NCBI RefSeq assembly: GCF_905475465.1
Contig: NC_062259.1
Location: 11,108,501-11,172,500, forward strand
Direction of reading: 5' to 3'
From: Pieris napi
Taxonomy: Eukaryota > Arthropoda > Insecta > Lepidoptera > Pieridae
Length of the DNA stretch: 64,000 bases
The first letter of the stretch is position 1. Each line of letters opens with the position of its first letter. The translations under genes were made by a program, and so were the position numbers. Below are positions 11,030 to 23,904 of the stretch, one piece after another. The notes under the pieces were generated by a model. It ran no database searches. It was not told the origin of the DNA and was given only the letters and a program-made list of their open reading frames with translations.

Positions 11030-12180
11030 TATATTTAAAATTATTGGTTACAGAAATTATTGATTTTTTTGCATGTATCTGGATTATTATCAAGATATAT
11101 TCTCACCTATCACTATGTAATTTGTTACCAAGGAAATGTCAGTATATCGTTTTTTTACTAATGCGTCTTCCAAAAATTATGTTTTAATACCAACATCTCA
11201 TTATGGGTACAAACTATTAAATAATCCGCGTCGGGTTATCTATTGTTGGAATAGCTAATTCAAAAGAATTCTCATCGAAGGGCGTCCGGTAATGTATGAC
11301 ATTGATCCTCTTTCCGCTAAACAATGGTAATAAATACAGCAACCCGAGGTTTATAAGACGTCAATTCATGAGGTGGGTGGCTATTGTATAAATAGTACAA
11401 GGGGAATTTTCAGTGGCTGGTAAAGAATATTTTTGACTCTGTGACTAAAATGCATATAATAATAATCAAAATGTAATTTAGTCGTGAAGGAAATATGTAC
11501 ATTGTACAAACAATGTCAATAGGAAAATTAAAAAAATATAGTTTTGAACTGAAAACGGGCGAGAAGAATTTGTAAGAAACTCTGGGCCACTCGTTTTAGT
11601 CGTCAAATTTTCTTAAAAGATGCGTGCTGCACAAAATGCAAAAGGTAATGTTGACTACATAGTCGATTCACCGTCACACATCGTAGACGTAGAAATTCAA
11701 ACTACAATTTTCTACATTAATTAACAAAAAATATGACATATTCTCAATGCGATTTTAGCTGTCATATCTGATTGGTATGTTATATTAATCTTAGTATATT
11801 TTGTCTATTAAACAAAAGATATAAATAATTGTTAGGTCCGTTTATTTTGTACGAGTCTCCGAAGAAATAAAAGCAAATATTAAGCAATTTATTGTAGTAC
11901 GTTTTTTTTTTAACTAAAGGCCTTAACAACTAATACTTATAGAACAAATATATTTATTATTTATACATATGGATTTAGGTACATAAATATTAATTCTGCA
12001 AAATTTCATTTTTCTCCCGTATAAATGATTGTTATCGATTTAAATCGAATACAATCTAACAATCAAAAATAACAAGCAAAGTGTGTCCGTGACTTAACAA
12101 TGTGAAAGATTTTCCAAGTTACGGTGAAATACTTGATTCAGCCAATCAAATATACCCACCCTCCTGCAAAGCTCCCGCGC
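11030..12180. other. Upstream flank of the tryptophan hydroxylase gene
   Basis: AT-rich, with no gene. The segment near 11560-11640 (AGAAACTCTGGGCCACTCG) resembles 19465-19540 (AATAAACTCTCCGCCACTC), so both are probably copies of one old repeat. Any distal control elements of the hydroxylase would lie here but none can be named. Confidence 0.4.
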
Positions 12181-12190
12181 CTCTTCTCTT

Positions 12191-12223
12191 TATATACGGA
12201 CGCTTTAAAGGACTCCTCGCAGT
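12191..12223 (+). promoter_or_regulatory. TATA box and initiator of the tryptophan hydroxylase gene
   Basis: TATATA at 12191-12196 is followed by an initiator-like CGCAGTGA, with CAGT at 12220-12223. The A of CAGT (12221) lies 30 bases after the TATA start, the standard spacing. This predicts a 36-base 5' UTR before the start codon at 12257 with no upstream ATG. The context (GCTCCCGCGCCTCTTC upstream) is locally GC-rich. Confidence 0.7.
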
Positions 12224-12256
12224 GAATCACCGGCGTCCTTACTCGTCAAACTAATC

Positions 12257-15200
12257 ATGAGCGGGTCCGGAAAAGGATTACTTGGTCTATGGCTGTATAG
12301 AAACGGTTCCGATTGGCAGGTTAAGAATGAGGGACACCATCCCAAGCTTGGTGAACTTCATCCACCACAGAATTTGGAGGGTGAAAGAATCTCAGTCATA
12401 TTTACAATCAACAATCAAGTTGGCGGTCTTGTAAGAGTACTGACGGTTTTCCAAGACCTGGGGATTAATGTACTTCATATTGAGTCGAGAAAGTCCGCTA
12501 CGGAAGTTACTGCGGTAAGTTGTTTTTATTCTGTGTTAAATCTTTGAGTTTTGTAAAGTTGTATGAAGCTTCGTATCAAAGTTACGCGCTTTTTAAAGTA
12601 GATATACGACGCGTATATAATTTTTGATATTAATCAATATTAAAACATTAATAGTGGATATTTAATATTTGCTTATAAAAAACTTAAAATGAAGTTTATT
12701 ATAATTTTGAATAAGATTAAAACATACCAAGTTTCTATAATTCAATTTGATCAGGCAATTTGCGAATATTAGTGTAAAATAAAATATTAAAATATTTTCT
12801 TATTATTAAATATCTCATTGGCAAATTCATCGCATTGCTAAATGACTGTTAAGATTATATTTTTTTATTGGCAAATAAGTTACCTTATGTTCCAGTAAGA
12901 AAAAATCTTGGGGCGAATCCCACAGCGCTTATAATAATATCTATCTAAATTAAAATATGTTGTCTAATAATTTACCTAATCCTTTTTGATTAGGTATTAA
13001 CGCTTGGCGTAAATTTTAAGGTTTAGGATTTGATTCCTGGCAAAACAATTATGACATCTGGTTGATAAATTGAGAGGGCGCATTGATGACACAACATAGT
13101 ACAAACAATTTTTTATATAGTCACGTCTTAAAATAAAACATCGCAGTGCAAAAGTTTTTCTGACATTTCTATAAAAAAAGGCAAGGTTTATCTGATATCA
13201 AAAATAAAACTGAAATTAAGCCTGTTACAATGTATGAGGCCTGGTATCACAGATTATTATCTTTAGCATTATTAAAAAAGACTGACTGTTTAGCTCGTTC
13301 GTTAATATTATAAATAATATTTTTTTCATAAAATCGACTTAACAATATGTAAATTAAAACCTATCAAATATCTCCATAGTTGCGAATTAAAAAAAACGAT
13401 TTTAATCACGTAAAGGTCACATTTAACTTATTCACATTGTAAATTTCGAGAAAATCATGAAAAAAAAAATTGTTTAGTTTTAACTTGTTTCCATAAATAT
13501 ACATCAATTAAATATGTCCCGTCACTTATATTTCGATATATGTTTATAAATTGATTTTTTATGTATGATTTTTTAGTACCGTATTTTTGCGAATATTGCA
13601 TAGAATAAATTTATTTGATTCCGTTTAATTTCGTCACAACACCTTGATGGCTGGAAGTGTTCCTCAGTCCGTTTCACAAGGCATTTTCTTTTGCGAACTA
13701 CCGAACTGTGGAATCGACTCCCGGCGGGGGTCTTCCCTGAGAGATATGACCTCCAACTATTCAAAATTCGAGTGCACTCCTCTCTCAAAGGCCGGCAACG
13801 CACCCGCTAAAAATAGGTGTCTATGGGCTGTGATGACTGCTCTTTTAGGCGTCCCGCAGGCTCGTTTGCCCCCCTTTTTTATTTAAAAAAAAAACATTTT
13901 TTTTAAAGTATTTATTGTCTTGACCCCTATAACTTCTAAAAAGAATTTGACACGTTCCATAATTAATGTATTTGAATCTTATAAACTTGTATTGCATTTA
14001 AGTGTAAATAAAAGGCGCCATAGTTCAATTCTTCACTCAATAATGAAGGTTGTTTTAAATTACAAACGAATCGCAGATCACAACTCAAATATCAATTTGA
14101 AATTGCATCTGACGATCAACAACACTTTATGGAACCAATTGCTCGTCGAGTCACTTTCAAACACATAAGAAAGAAAGAGCCTTCAAAATTAAAATCTCTC
14201 ACAAAGTTGTGCAACGAAAGCCTGTCGATCCTAGAACACAGACCAGCTCTATTAACTGCTTTTTAGTGTTTAATTCCAAAAAGAAAACAATTGCAACACA
14301 TACTATACTGTTTACGTTTAGAATTATACACTTTAATAATTGTTACAGTCCGATATATTAGTTGACGTAGAATGCGATCCAAGAATAATGGAACAACTGA
14401 AGCGTATGTTGAAGAGAGAGGTCCAAGATTTTGAATTGGTGTCGTCGAACACTGGCGAGGAGTTTCCCCCTCCAACGCCGCTTTCAGCCGCTGCATCATT
14501 TGGTGAGTTATCGAAACATATAACAGTCGGTTGCGCCTATAATTTCCATCACAAACATCGCGTGTGTATGGTTTGTGCATGGAAAAATAGTTGTTTGTGG
14601 TCAAATCCTATATGATAAATGCTTCCTTCCTTCCTCTTTCCTTATTTTTTTCTTCTGGTAGGCCGAATAAACGAAAAGCCAAGCGTCCGACTCTCAACCT
14701 TGAGGTCATTCGTTTGAATCACGGCTGTGTGCTGTGAGTTTTCTTTCTATATGCGCATCTATCACTTGCTTCGACGCTAAAGGTGAATATTGCGAGGAAG
14801 CCAGCAGCTAAGACCATATAGGGTTGTAATAAATGTACACAAAATATATTTCCTTCCTTGAGCCTGTGTTGCTAACTTAATCAATTAGCCAGGCTGTCCC
14901 GGCTAGCTGTTACATTGTTAGAAATACGATTTCTATGTGCTATTCTAACAGATACTGATAAAACTACTGTACTCCACTAATTTGCAGGGTATTTCTAGTG
15001 CCTCTTAAAACCAATTGACGCACACATGAGTTGCACTAAGATGCGCGTGTCTGTCAATGTCATTATACAATTGCTTTATATTCCGACATTTAGACATAGA
15101 CATAGACATAACATTTATTACAAACAAAAACACACACACATAAACACACAAAATAACAATACTTAAAGAAAACATAAAATAAAATAAGACATCACAAACA

Positions 15201-18200
15201 ATAAAAATTAGAAATTAAAATTAAGAACATTTGAATTCATTGTTTCAAAATATATAAAATGATACTCAAATGTGTTGCTGAAATATCCATTTTAAGAAAC
15301 AACATTTAGAGTTTGTTATTTTTCTTGAAAACAATAACTTTAATTACCCTATTTCTTTTATAATCGATGATGTTCTAACAAAAAAAAATCTTCAAATTCA
15401 AATTTAAATGACAGCCAAAACTAGCGTCTTTTCCACAGACTAACTAAGAAAGAACATTTAGAGTGTGTCATTTTTCTTGAAAACAATCACTTTTACCCTA
15501 TTTCTTTTATAATCGAAGATGTTCTAACAAAAAAATCTTCAAATTCAACTAACATGACAGCCAAAACTAGCCTTTTTACCACAGACAAATTAAATAAAAC
15601 ATCAGTTAACATGTTTTATAGATTTTGGTGAAATGCCTTGGTTTCCCCGAAAGATTGCGGACTTAGATCGGGCTCAGAACGTGTTGATGTATGGCTCCGA
15701 GCTGGATGCTGATCACCCTGGCTTCAAGGATCCTGTTTACCGGAAGAGAAGAGAACAATTTGCAGCAATTGCAAATAATTATAAATAGTAAGTTAGCTAT
15801 GTGTATTATCGTCATAATTATGTTAATATTAAACGTCATTTTTAATTCCTAGCGGACACCCGATTCCTCGCGTCCAATACACGGATGTGGAGATAAAAAC
15901 TTGGTACGTATTTTTTTTTTATTAAATCTTTTACTAAGTCGATTGAATAGTAACAATAGTTTATAATCATCAGTGTTTTTACGGTTTAAGATATTTTATT
16001 TGTCATTAAGAACTTTCAACTAAAAAATATACCAATACAATAATATTACACTGATTAATTATTTGGATATTACAAAGAGTACAAGAGCAGGTAAGAAACA
16101 ATGGACTTATTACATAAAAATGCATCAATTACATTTTTTAACCGTTACTTAACACAAAAAAGAGATAGTTTACTCTCATTTAGGGGTCTAGTAACAATTA
16201 TTATTTCCATTCCTTGTGTTGTAGAGCAGTGTTGTACTAGTGGCTTCAGCGTGCTACTCTCATACATAGCGTCGTAGGTTCAATCACCAGCTGTGCATCA
16301 CTGGACTTTATTTCTATGTGCGCATTTTACTTTTGCTCGAACGGTGAAGGAATCATCGTGAGGAAACCGACATGTCTTAGACCCAAAAAGTCGAAGGCGT
16401 GTGTCAGGCACCTACTTGCCTATTAGATTGATAAATGATCATGAAACAGATTCAGAAATCTGAGGCAAAGACTTTTTCTAGTATTGCATTTAAGTTTAGA
16501 TCAAGTCATAAGGTTTCGCATTGTTTCTTAAAGAAGACTTTTACTATTAATGACGTGGAATAAGTGATACCTGTATCTTATGTTCCATAATAAACGTATT
16601 CTATTTTTATTTTATAGATTTGTTTTCAAATTATTAACTTTTATAAGCTAACTAAATTGTGAAATTAAATAAATAATAATTTGTTGCGAGATGTATCTCG
16701 CGTTGACTGTGCCGAGAACTAATAATGAAACTTAAATGTTCAACAGCTTCCGATGTAAATCAAACTTGAGTCTGAGGCAAATGATGTGGTGTAACAATAA
16801 ATTAGTTTCCCAAGAGCGATACACCGCTAACTTATTTGTGAACTCGAACTTCAATCCGTTTACACTTAATATATGTATGTTTTTAAATCCTAAGAAACAA
16901 AACTTGATTATTTTATATTTATATACTGTCTATACTAATATTATAAAGAGGAAAGATTTGATTTTTTGTTTAATAGGCTCCGAAACTACAGGACCGATTT
17001 CAAAAATTCTTAAATGATGGATTTTAATTTTTCAGGACACATCACTATCTATAAAAAATGTCGCGATAGCATGTCTCTATCTTTTATAGTTACGTCACAA
17101 TAAGCGTCCTTTTATTATTATTTTTTATTAAAATACCACCGCTAGAAAAGGCTCTTTATTCGTACCTAGGTATTGATCCTTATCAAAATAAATACCAACG
17201 TTTCACATAAGCTACAATTTAATGGCATAACCACCAAAAAAGCATGGTAGATTGGTGTTCTCCTGCCGTTTCTCTTGAATAGCTTACTACTATGTAATAT
17301 AACAAAAATCTTAGCCACAGCAACGCTTGGCCGAGTCTACTAGTCGTTTATAAAACAATGAAAATTATATGCTTTAAGCTATGAACATTCGGATGATATA
17401 TTTACAAATGCCACATACACATTTTGTTATAAAGTTAAGCAAATTTCTAAGCTTTGTGCTACGTGGGTTAAAACAAAAAATACTTGAGTATAAATACTTA
17501 TCGAATAATTATTATCGTTCTTTACAATATTCCTTTTGACATATTTTTACAGGGAATTGAGCTTCAAAATCCACCCAAAGTTGGTCTGTCGTTTTCCATT
17601 TTCATCCATCCGGCGCGGCGTTTAAAAATAGGCAAATTTGAGTAATATTTTTTTGCACTCAGACTGCAACTATTTCTTGTATCATTTTCCTTCAGTGTCG
17701 TCACATGTAGGATTAGTATTTGTGTAGGATCAATTATCAAGTACACACATATTAAAATCCATATAGATATAAATGCCTTGATATATTTATAATCTAATTC
17801 GAATAAGGGCCGGGTCACATATGTAACCCATTGTCAATAGGATGCGCATTTATTTGTAGATAAAATAAAGTTCAAATGTACATAAGACCTAATAATGTCT
17901 TGTATATTTGTGTTATAATATAATGCCGATGTTACTGCTACATTCGCGCTACACGGCCTTGACTTTGATTAAGGAGGTGTCGGGGATTCTCGATAGAACG
18001 AAGGCTTAATAATTGAAATCGAGAGTACCAATTACCTTTTAAATCCTTGCAATATATTGATATAGAACTAGCTGACCCGGCAAATGTTTTGCCGTATAAA
18101 TATTATTACAGTACTAATATCCAAACTGAAAGACGTATTTTAAACTTAATTAGGGTTATTAAAATTGTACACGATCAAAACTACTTAAAAATCGGTCAAG

Positions 18201-21200
18201 TTGTTTTAGAGGAGTTGGGTAACAATTACTGTGACACGATATTAAAAAAAAGGGGTTACATTTCGCATTAAGAGTAAATTTTGGAATCCACATATGGGAA
18301 GTGTATAAAATAAAGGATATTTTATCCGATAAAAAATTGGAATGTGATTTTACTTAGCCTACCTTTTAAGTAGGTACATTTTGCTATGCTACCCATTTTT
18401 TAGGTTTTTTCTATGATTTTTCTCTATATAAACCTCACAGTTCAAGTTATAAGTTCTTAACTAATAACATGTAAAATTGCAGGACAAAGCACACGTTATT
18501 TTAAAATATAAGTAATGTACATTTTAATTATTCTCAGGGGCGTTATATTCCGTGAACTACACAAGCTATACCAAAAACATGCCTGTGAAGAATATTTGGA
18601 GAACTGGCCGCTTCTTGTCAAGTATTGTGGATACAGGGAGGATAATATACCTCAGGTATTAGTACCTTTTCTTTAAATATAATAGGGAAATTAAGAAAGG
18701 TGCCCTTGGATATGGAAATATAAAAGCTATACTATCAATAAGGAAGAATTTTATAACATTTAATCTTACGTGTACTACTTAATTACTTGAGAATATTTAA
18801 AAAATATTGAGCAAATCATAAATGTTGTATGCTTAACAATTTCATTGTTTATTTCTTTAAGGGTCTGTTTCACAATGTATGGATAAAGTACCAAATAACT
18901 ATGCAACACATAAATTATTTGGAAGATAAATTTTGCTATTTGACACTTCATCAGACTCATAACTTATGATGGACTTTATGTGACGAATAGCGCTATCGGA
19001 CAGTCGTGAAACGCAACAATAGTGTTTATCCTACCAATAAGTAATAAATAGCTAATTTGGAAATTATGTAGAACTTATCCGTACATTGTGAAACAGACCC
19101 TAAGTATTATAATCCATCCACGTACACTATTGCAAAACCATTAATTAGGTAAAAATTAAAATTATAGATGCATTGAAACAAGTTCTATTATTATTCTTGT
19201 AGCTTGAAGATTTGAGCACGTTTCTGAAGCGCAAAACCGGATTCACACTCCGGCCGGTTGCCGGATATCTTTCAGCGAGAGATTTTCTTTCCGGTTTGGC
19301 ATTTCGCGTGTTTCACTGCACACAGTACATTAGACACTCGTCTGATCCATTTTATACACCTGAGCCGTAAGTTCCTCGAATTTTTATTTAGAAGAAATAT
19401 TTTAATTATTCAAGTCGAGTCAAAAATCATTTAGGTAACACATTGTACAAGGGCGTAGAACGGAAAAAAAGAACTGGCAATAAACTCTCCGCCACTCTTT
19501 TAAATCGCCAAGTTTCTTGTTTTACACAACGTTTGTAAGGAGCTGCAACCATTACACATGACATGTTAAGTAATAAATAATAATAAAATAAATTAAAAAC
19601 AAAGATTTGTCATCTATCAATCAGCAGGAGGCATGGTGAAATAGGAGCACGCACTTACATTCTGTTGGGATCAACACGCAAATACATAGTCGAAACAACT
19701 AAAATCAAATAGTAATTAATATTATGACTATCATCAGGATACCATGGAAACTCGTTTGAATCATCGTTAGGTAGAACTTTTTCTCTAGCTACTATTACGA
19801 CACGGTACTGAAAGTAAAGCAAGATTTTCTTTATTTATTCATTTTCCATATTTCCTGTTTTTACAGTAACTTAATACTAATACAATAGAAAACTAAACTA
19901 AAACATAATATAAACATAAATAGTAAAAACTTAAAACCTAAACCTTTTTATAACTAACTAGCTGTTTCCTGCCGCGCTTCACTGTGGCACATTGTGATTG
20001 AATGGTTGAGAAATGAGAAACAAAACAAAGAAAACATCTTATATAAGTTTAATTTTGCAATACTTGTGGAAAATAATTAAAAAGTAACAAAAAAAAATTG
20101 ATAATAACAATCCTTGATGCGTATTTTATATCATGCTAAAATTTCAGTGCAATCTAGTGCAAAAAGTTTTGCATAACATTTTTATATATATAGATTATAA
20201 ATAATGCAATTCTTGTGAATTCAGCCAGTGTGCAACTAAATATATATGAGGGCAAGGCGAGACGGGAGTAGGTATTTTCTTTTGGTTTCTTCACGCCTTG
20301 GCGAGTATGGACAGCCGGATGCATAAAACATATATGTTCTGTATTTAACATAACTACAATGATTAATTAATTACATCCTTTATTTATTATTATTTACAAT
20401 ACTGTCCATGATTTTGTATTTTACTCTCATAGTGAAGGCATTGGGTACGGCGTAATGGGCACATATTACTGGAGAATTATGATCAATTTATATAATAATA
20501 TGACAATACAAATAATCTTACTTTAGAGATTGCTGCCATGAGCTTCTTGGGCACATGCCACTACTTGCAAACCCAAGTTTCGCCCAGTTTTCACAAGAAC
20601 TCGGACTGGCTTCACTCGGTGCTTCCGATGAAGACATCGATAAATTGGCAACGGTATGTTTTACTTTTTTCTATTGAACATTACTAATAGTCTTTATAGG
20701 AGAAAGTTTATTTTCTAAATGTAATTTGGAATAAAACTTATCAATAAAATAAGAAAACACAAGAAGAAGCATTAATGTCAAATGAAAGAGACAAGCTGCC
20801 CTCGTCACAGGGAATCCTGTGGGGGCTAGTGCACAAAGTCAAAAATCATTTATTTATATAGGTAACTAGTCCATTGAAATGTTACAATTTGAGGGCCGAA
20901 CTGAACATTTGAATTTATGAATTTTGGATTTATGATAAAAAGTTACATAGACATATTTGTAAGCACAGCGATTTGCTACAAAATGTGTCTTTACAAATTT
21001 TATCTACGATGGATAGTTTAGGAGAATTAGCCAAAAACGTGTTTTTTGCACCCCTTTATCGCGCGGATGCGTCCTCTAACAAAAGTTCAGCAAATGTAAC
21101 ATTTCAATGGACTAAACACAATGTACACTTATGAACGTCAAAAAATAAATATACATTAAATGCTTTCTCTTATAACTATAGATCCTTTTTTAATTTGTGT

Positions 21201-23143
21201 AATAAAGATTTTTATCTTAAGTACCAAATTTGCAGTAATAAATTGCTTTAATGGGGCATCTTAATGCAATCACAGATAACCGGTCCATGGAAGCTTACCA
21301 CGTTTGTATAGCATAATATCATTTCAATTATCTAATACGCTTTTACATCAGTTAAATGAAGTATATTTATTTATAATTTTCATAAACGTTCATTAATTGT
21401 ATCTTCAATTTTAATATGGTATTATCTTTAACAACCCCAAATATATGTATAACTCTGCAACTCTTACACAAAGGTAATATTGAAATGTATCTTTCTAGCT
21501 ATATTTCTTCACGGTTGAGTTTGGTCTGTGTCGTCAAGTTGATGGGACATTCCGGGTGTATGGGGCCGGTCTTTTGTCATCAGTGGCTGAGCTGCAGCAC
21601 GCGATATCTACTCCTGAAAAGATTATGAGATTCGATCCAGACGTCACCGTGAATCAGGAATGCATTATCACGGCTTACCAAAACGCATATTATTACACGG
21701 ATTCGTTTGAGGAAGCTAAAGAGAAGATGAGGTTTGTTGATGTTCATTAAATTAAAATCTTTCAATGCCCTTTGCTCAACCGGAGATCGAACACAGAAAT
21801 AATATTTGATTCCATTCTTTAGAGAATATACATGAAAATGGCTAAAATAAATAAATGGTTAAAAGGTTATTACGAGTATACTTATTCAACATAATAATGG
21901 TGAATGCTAATGCAAGCCAACTTCTGGAAACAACAGCGAACATAATCAAAACATTATAGCTCACCTATGTCCAGATTAAGCATTCTTATAAACGAGCTAG
22001 GTCTCTATATACATAGTTGCTCCCCTCACAGTATAAAATGGATTTTTGTTTAGTTTTTTGTAATTAGAATTTTTTATTTGATAAGTAATTGTTTTGTTTT
22101 TTTTGTAATGTTTGTTTTGTTTAATAATCTCTATATGATCTCTATATGTATGTCATGTTTGCCTAAAGTGCTTGTCACATTAAAAATTGTATTTTGTGTT
22201 TGTTTTTACCAATGTCTCAGTGTGCCAAGCGTTGGCAAGCTTATTCTCAATAAAAAATTTTTTATAGAAAACTGTTAATGAACATTACCTTAGTTTAAGC
22301 TTTTCACTAGTATTGTAGAAAATTAAGTCAACATAATATTACTTACTAGCCATCATTATTGTACCGATAGGCTAGATTGTAATTAATTTAAAGTTGCACT
22401 CTCTTTTGTGAACTTTACTCTATTGTTGACAAAAAATACTACAAAATGGTCATGCAAAAATATTCCAGGGCTTTTGCTGAAAGTATCCAGCGTCCATTTG
22501 GGGTCCGTTACAATCCATACACTCAAAGTGTTGAAGTCTTGAGCAATGCGCAGAAGATAACTGCCTTAGTTCGTGAGCTTCGAGGTGATATTTGCATAGT
22601 TTCTTCTGCTATAAAGAAGATCTCAGCTCAAGATTCCACTCTCAACGTTGAGTCGATTGCTAACATGCTCCATGCTGGGTTGCAAGTAAGTAAGACACGG
22701 CACTGATAATATTTAGAAGATAATAACCATTATGCCGGCCATACACACTACGGTCTACCGGAGAGGTAATCTGTGCAGGTATGCCTGCGCAGGTAGACCG
22801 GAATGTGTGTGGGATTAGACCTGTACAGGTTTTTGAACCTGCGCAGGCGACCGGCGCAAGATCGAAAATCGATTCTTTCTAGTGACACCGTACGGTGTAC
22901 CTGTGCGTGTGTGCGTGTGCTCCGGTCGCCTGCGCAGGTTGTTAAGATAGACCTCTCCGGTAGACCGTAGTGTGTATGGCCGGCATTAGGTAACAAGTTG
23001 TGGACATTAGATTTTTGTTTTAAAACAGTCTAGTATTTTTATGTGCCTTGCAGGTTAATGATAGAAGCCCTCAAAGTGCATCAGGTGGAAGTTCACCTAA
23101 CTCTGAACGCGGCCAGTCTCCAAGGTCCGATGCTTCCAAATAA
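12257..23143 (+). CDS. Trh: Tryptophan 5-hydroxylase (neuronal Trhn type), ten exons
   Basis: Exons 12257-12514, 14349-14502, 15622-15787, 15853-15903, 18538-18655, 19203-19366, 20527-20653, 21499-21731, 22469-22685 and 23054-23143 join in phase into 525 residues with GT/AG at every junction. The product hydroxylates tryptophan to 5-hydroxytryptophan, the rate-limiting step to serotonin, using iron, O2 and tetrahydrobiopterin in the cytosol. An ACT-type regulatory domain spans about residues 45-105 (ISVIFTINNQVGGL, LHIESRKS). The catalytic domain starts near 138 (FGEMPWFPRKIADLDR). The iron ligands are His308 and His313 in HELLGH and Glu353 in YFFTVEFGLC, with the family's 5 and 40 residue spacing. 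The YFFTVEFGLC and QECIITAYQNAYYYTDSFEE segments fit Trhn rather than the phenylalanine hydroxylase Henna. The C terminus is a tetramerisation helix followed by a Ser/Pro-rich tail. It is longer than vertebrate TPH1 (444 residues). The gene appears intact. Confidence 0.95.
13640..13885 (+). repeat. LINE 3'-end fragment in intron 1 of Trh
   Basis: The plus strand encodes the tail of a non-LTR retrotransposon protein: RTTELWNRLPAGVFPERYD-like across 13697-13752 (ACTGTGGAATCGACTCCC, GGGGTCTTCCCTGAGAGAT), then the block AAAGGCCGGCAACGCACCCGC and GGCTCGTTTGCCCCCC. The same block closes the copies at 42291, 61922 and 63753 (minus strand). Confidence 0.75.
14654..14815 (+). repeat. SINE family A, old diverged copy in intron 2 of Trh
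   Basis: Recognisable by GCGTCCGACTCTCAACCTTG, the B-box-like GTTTGAATCACGGCTGTG, TTTCTTTCTATATGCGCATC and GCGAGGAAGCCAGC. Many substitutions indicate an old insertion. Confidence 0.55.
15301..15592 (+). repeat. Tandem duplication (about 152 bp, two copies) in intron 2 of Trh
   Basis: Copy 1 starts at 15301 and copy 2 at 15453. Shared blocks include ACATTTAGAG, CCTATTTCTTTTATAATCGA, GATGTTCTAACAAAAAAA and ATGACAGCCAAAACTAGC. The copies differ by small gaps and substitutions. The array ends 30 bases before exon 3. Confidence 0.85.
16222..16475 (+). repeat. SINE family A in intron 4 of Trh
   Basis: A nearly complete copy: GAGCAGTGTTGTACTAGTGG head, TCGTAGGTTCAATCACCAGC box B region, then CATCGTGAGGAAACCGACAT, CCCAAAAAGTCGAAGG and ATGATCATGAAACAGATTCA. 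A short deletion removes the AGGAGGCTGATC segment. Confidence 0.8.
16935..17345 (+). repeat. RTE/SINE-type interspersed repeat in intron 4 of Trh
   Basis: Contains ACTAATATTATAAAGAGGAA and GGCTCCGAAACTACAGGACC followed by GATTTCAAAAATTCTT, a widespread lepidopteran repeat signature, and ends with GCCACAGCAACGCTTGGCCG and AGTCTACTAGT. The frame 16736-17017 across it is not a gene. Confidence 0.6.
18066..18270 (+). repeat. RTE-like tail fragment in intron 4 of Trh
   Basis: Starts AACTAGCTGACCCGGCAAAT, then TTTTGCCGTATAA, and later AAAAATCGGTCAAGTTGTTT. Same arrangement as 4781-5211 and 47149-47468. Confidence 0.6.
18861..19100 (+). mobile_element. MITE with TAA target duplication (family GGGTCTG, copy 1)
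   Basis: A 240-bp element with inverted ends GGGTCTGTTTCACAATGTA and TACATTGTGAAACAGACCC, flanked on both sides by TAA (18858-18860 and 19101-19103). Nearly all of it is found again, in opposite orientation, at 46611-46848. TAA duplications fit the TWA preference of PIF/Harbinger elements. It lies in intron 5 of Trh, about 100 bases before exon 6. Confidence 0.85.
19960..20200 (+). repeat. Interspersed repeat (LINE/SINE tail) in intron 6 of Trh
   Basis: Starts AACTAGCTGTTTCCTGCCGC and CGCTTCACTGTGGC and ends AAATTTCAGTGCAATCTAGT followed by TTTTTATATATATAGATT. The ends fit lepidopteran RTE-type tails, but no second copy of this version lies in the window. Confidence 0.5.
20867..21114. mobile_element. 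MITE in intron 7 of Trh
   Basis: Inverted ends TAGTCCATTGAAATGTTACA (20867) and TGTAACATTTCAATGGACTA (to 21114) enclose about 210 bp without a coding frame. The terminal TA on both sides may be a TA target duplication (mariner-type); alternatively AAC flanks both sides. Confidence 0.8.
22733..22985. mobile_element. MITE with TTA target duplication in the last intron of Trh
   Basis: A 253-bp element with inverted ends TGCCGGCCATACACACTACG and CGTAGTGTGTATGGCCGGCA, directly flanked by TTA at 22730-22732 and 22986-22988. The arms are about 35 bp and nearly perfect. The inside is GC-rich and repeats CCTGCGCAGG palindromes. It lies between the last two exons. The duplication size and sequence fit a Harbinger-type MITE. 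Confidence 0.9.
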
Positions 23144-23904
23144 ATTTTATCTAAATATTTTATAACCTGTTAAAAAGTTATTACATACTCAAACAATTTT
23201 TCCTTCGTTTATATATTTAGTGAATTTAAATTTCATTGATATTTAGTACATACAAACGGGTTCCTAGTCAGAATTTTGTTTTCTATCCCATTTGTAGGAT
23301 TATAAAAATATTAACCAACTTTTATATTTTAATAATTATTTGTTTTTTAAAAAGATAATATGTAATAACATTTTAAATATAAATTCATCAATGTATTTTC
23401 CTAAATAATTTTAGATCGTGTAGTTAACAAATATTATTATACAAATGTACTCAAAAATATACTAATTAGTAATTATTCTTTCTTGTTGGTTACCTACTCT
23501 GTATACGTGTAGCGATAAATAGTGTAATAATATGCTCTAAAATAGTATTTATTTTATATAAATATTACATAATATATTTTAATATCGTATATGAATCTAG
23601 CTGTTTCCATTTAAATTATAATCAAATTGTTATTATGTAGATGTGGTTTATTAAATAATATTTATGTAAAGATAAATGTCTTACGATATAATATTTGTAA
23701 AAGTTAAGGCAAATATAAATTGAACTATATGTATTAGTTTTATTTACCATCCGTATTATTAAAACCGTCATCAGTGACTGAATTTGTGCAAAATGCCGTT
23801 CGAGTTGCGAGTTGTTCTTAATTTAAACAGGAACACATAGATGGCGCTGAAATAAGTTTATAAAAAACGTGATTAAAAATTTATAACTATAAACAGCTTA
23901 CAGC
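23144..23904 (+). other. 3' flank of Trh
   Basis: Strongly AT-rich and probably the 3' UTR plus flank. AATAAA overlaps the stop codon, too early to serve; no single poly(A) site can be chosen. No other feature is seen. Confidence 0.5.
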
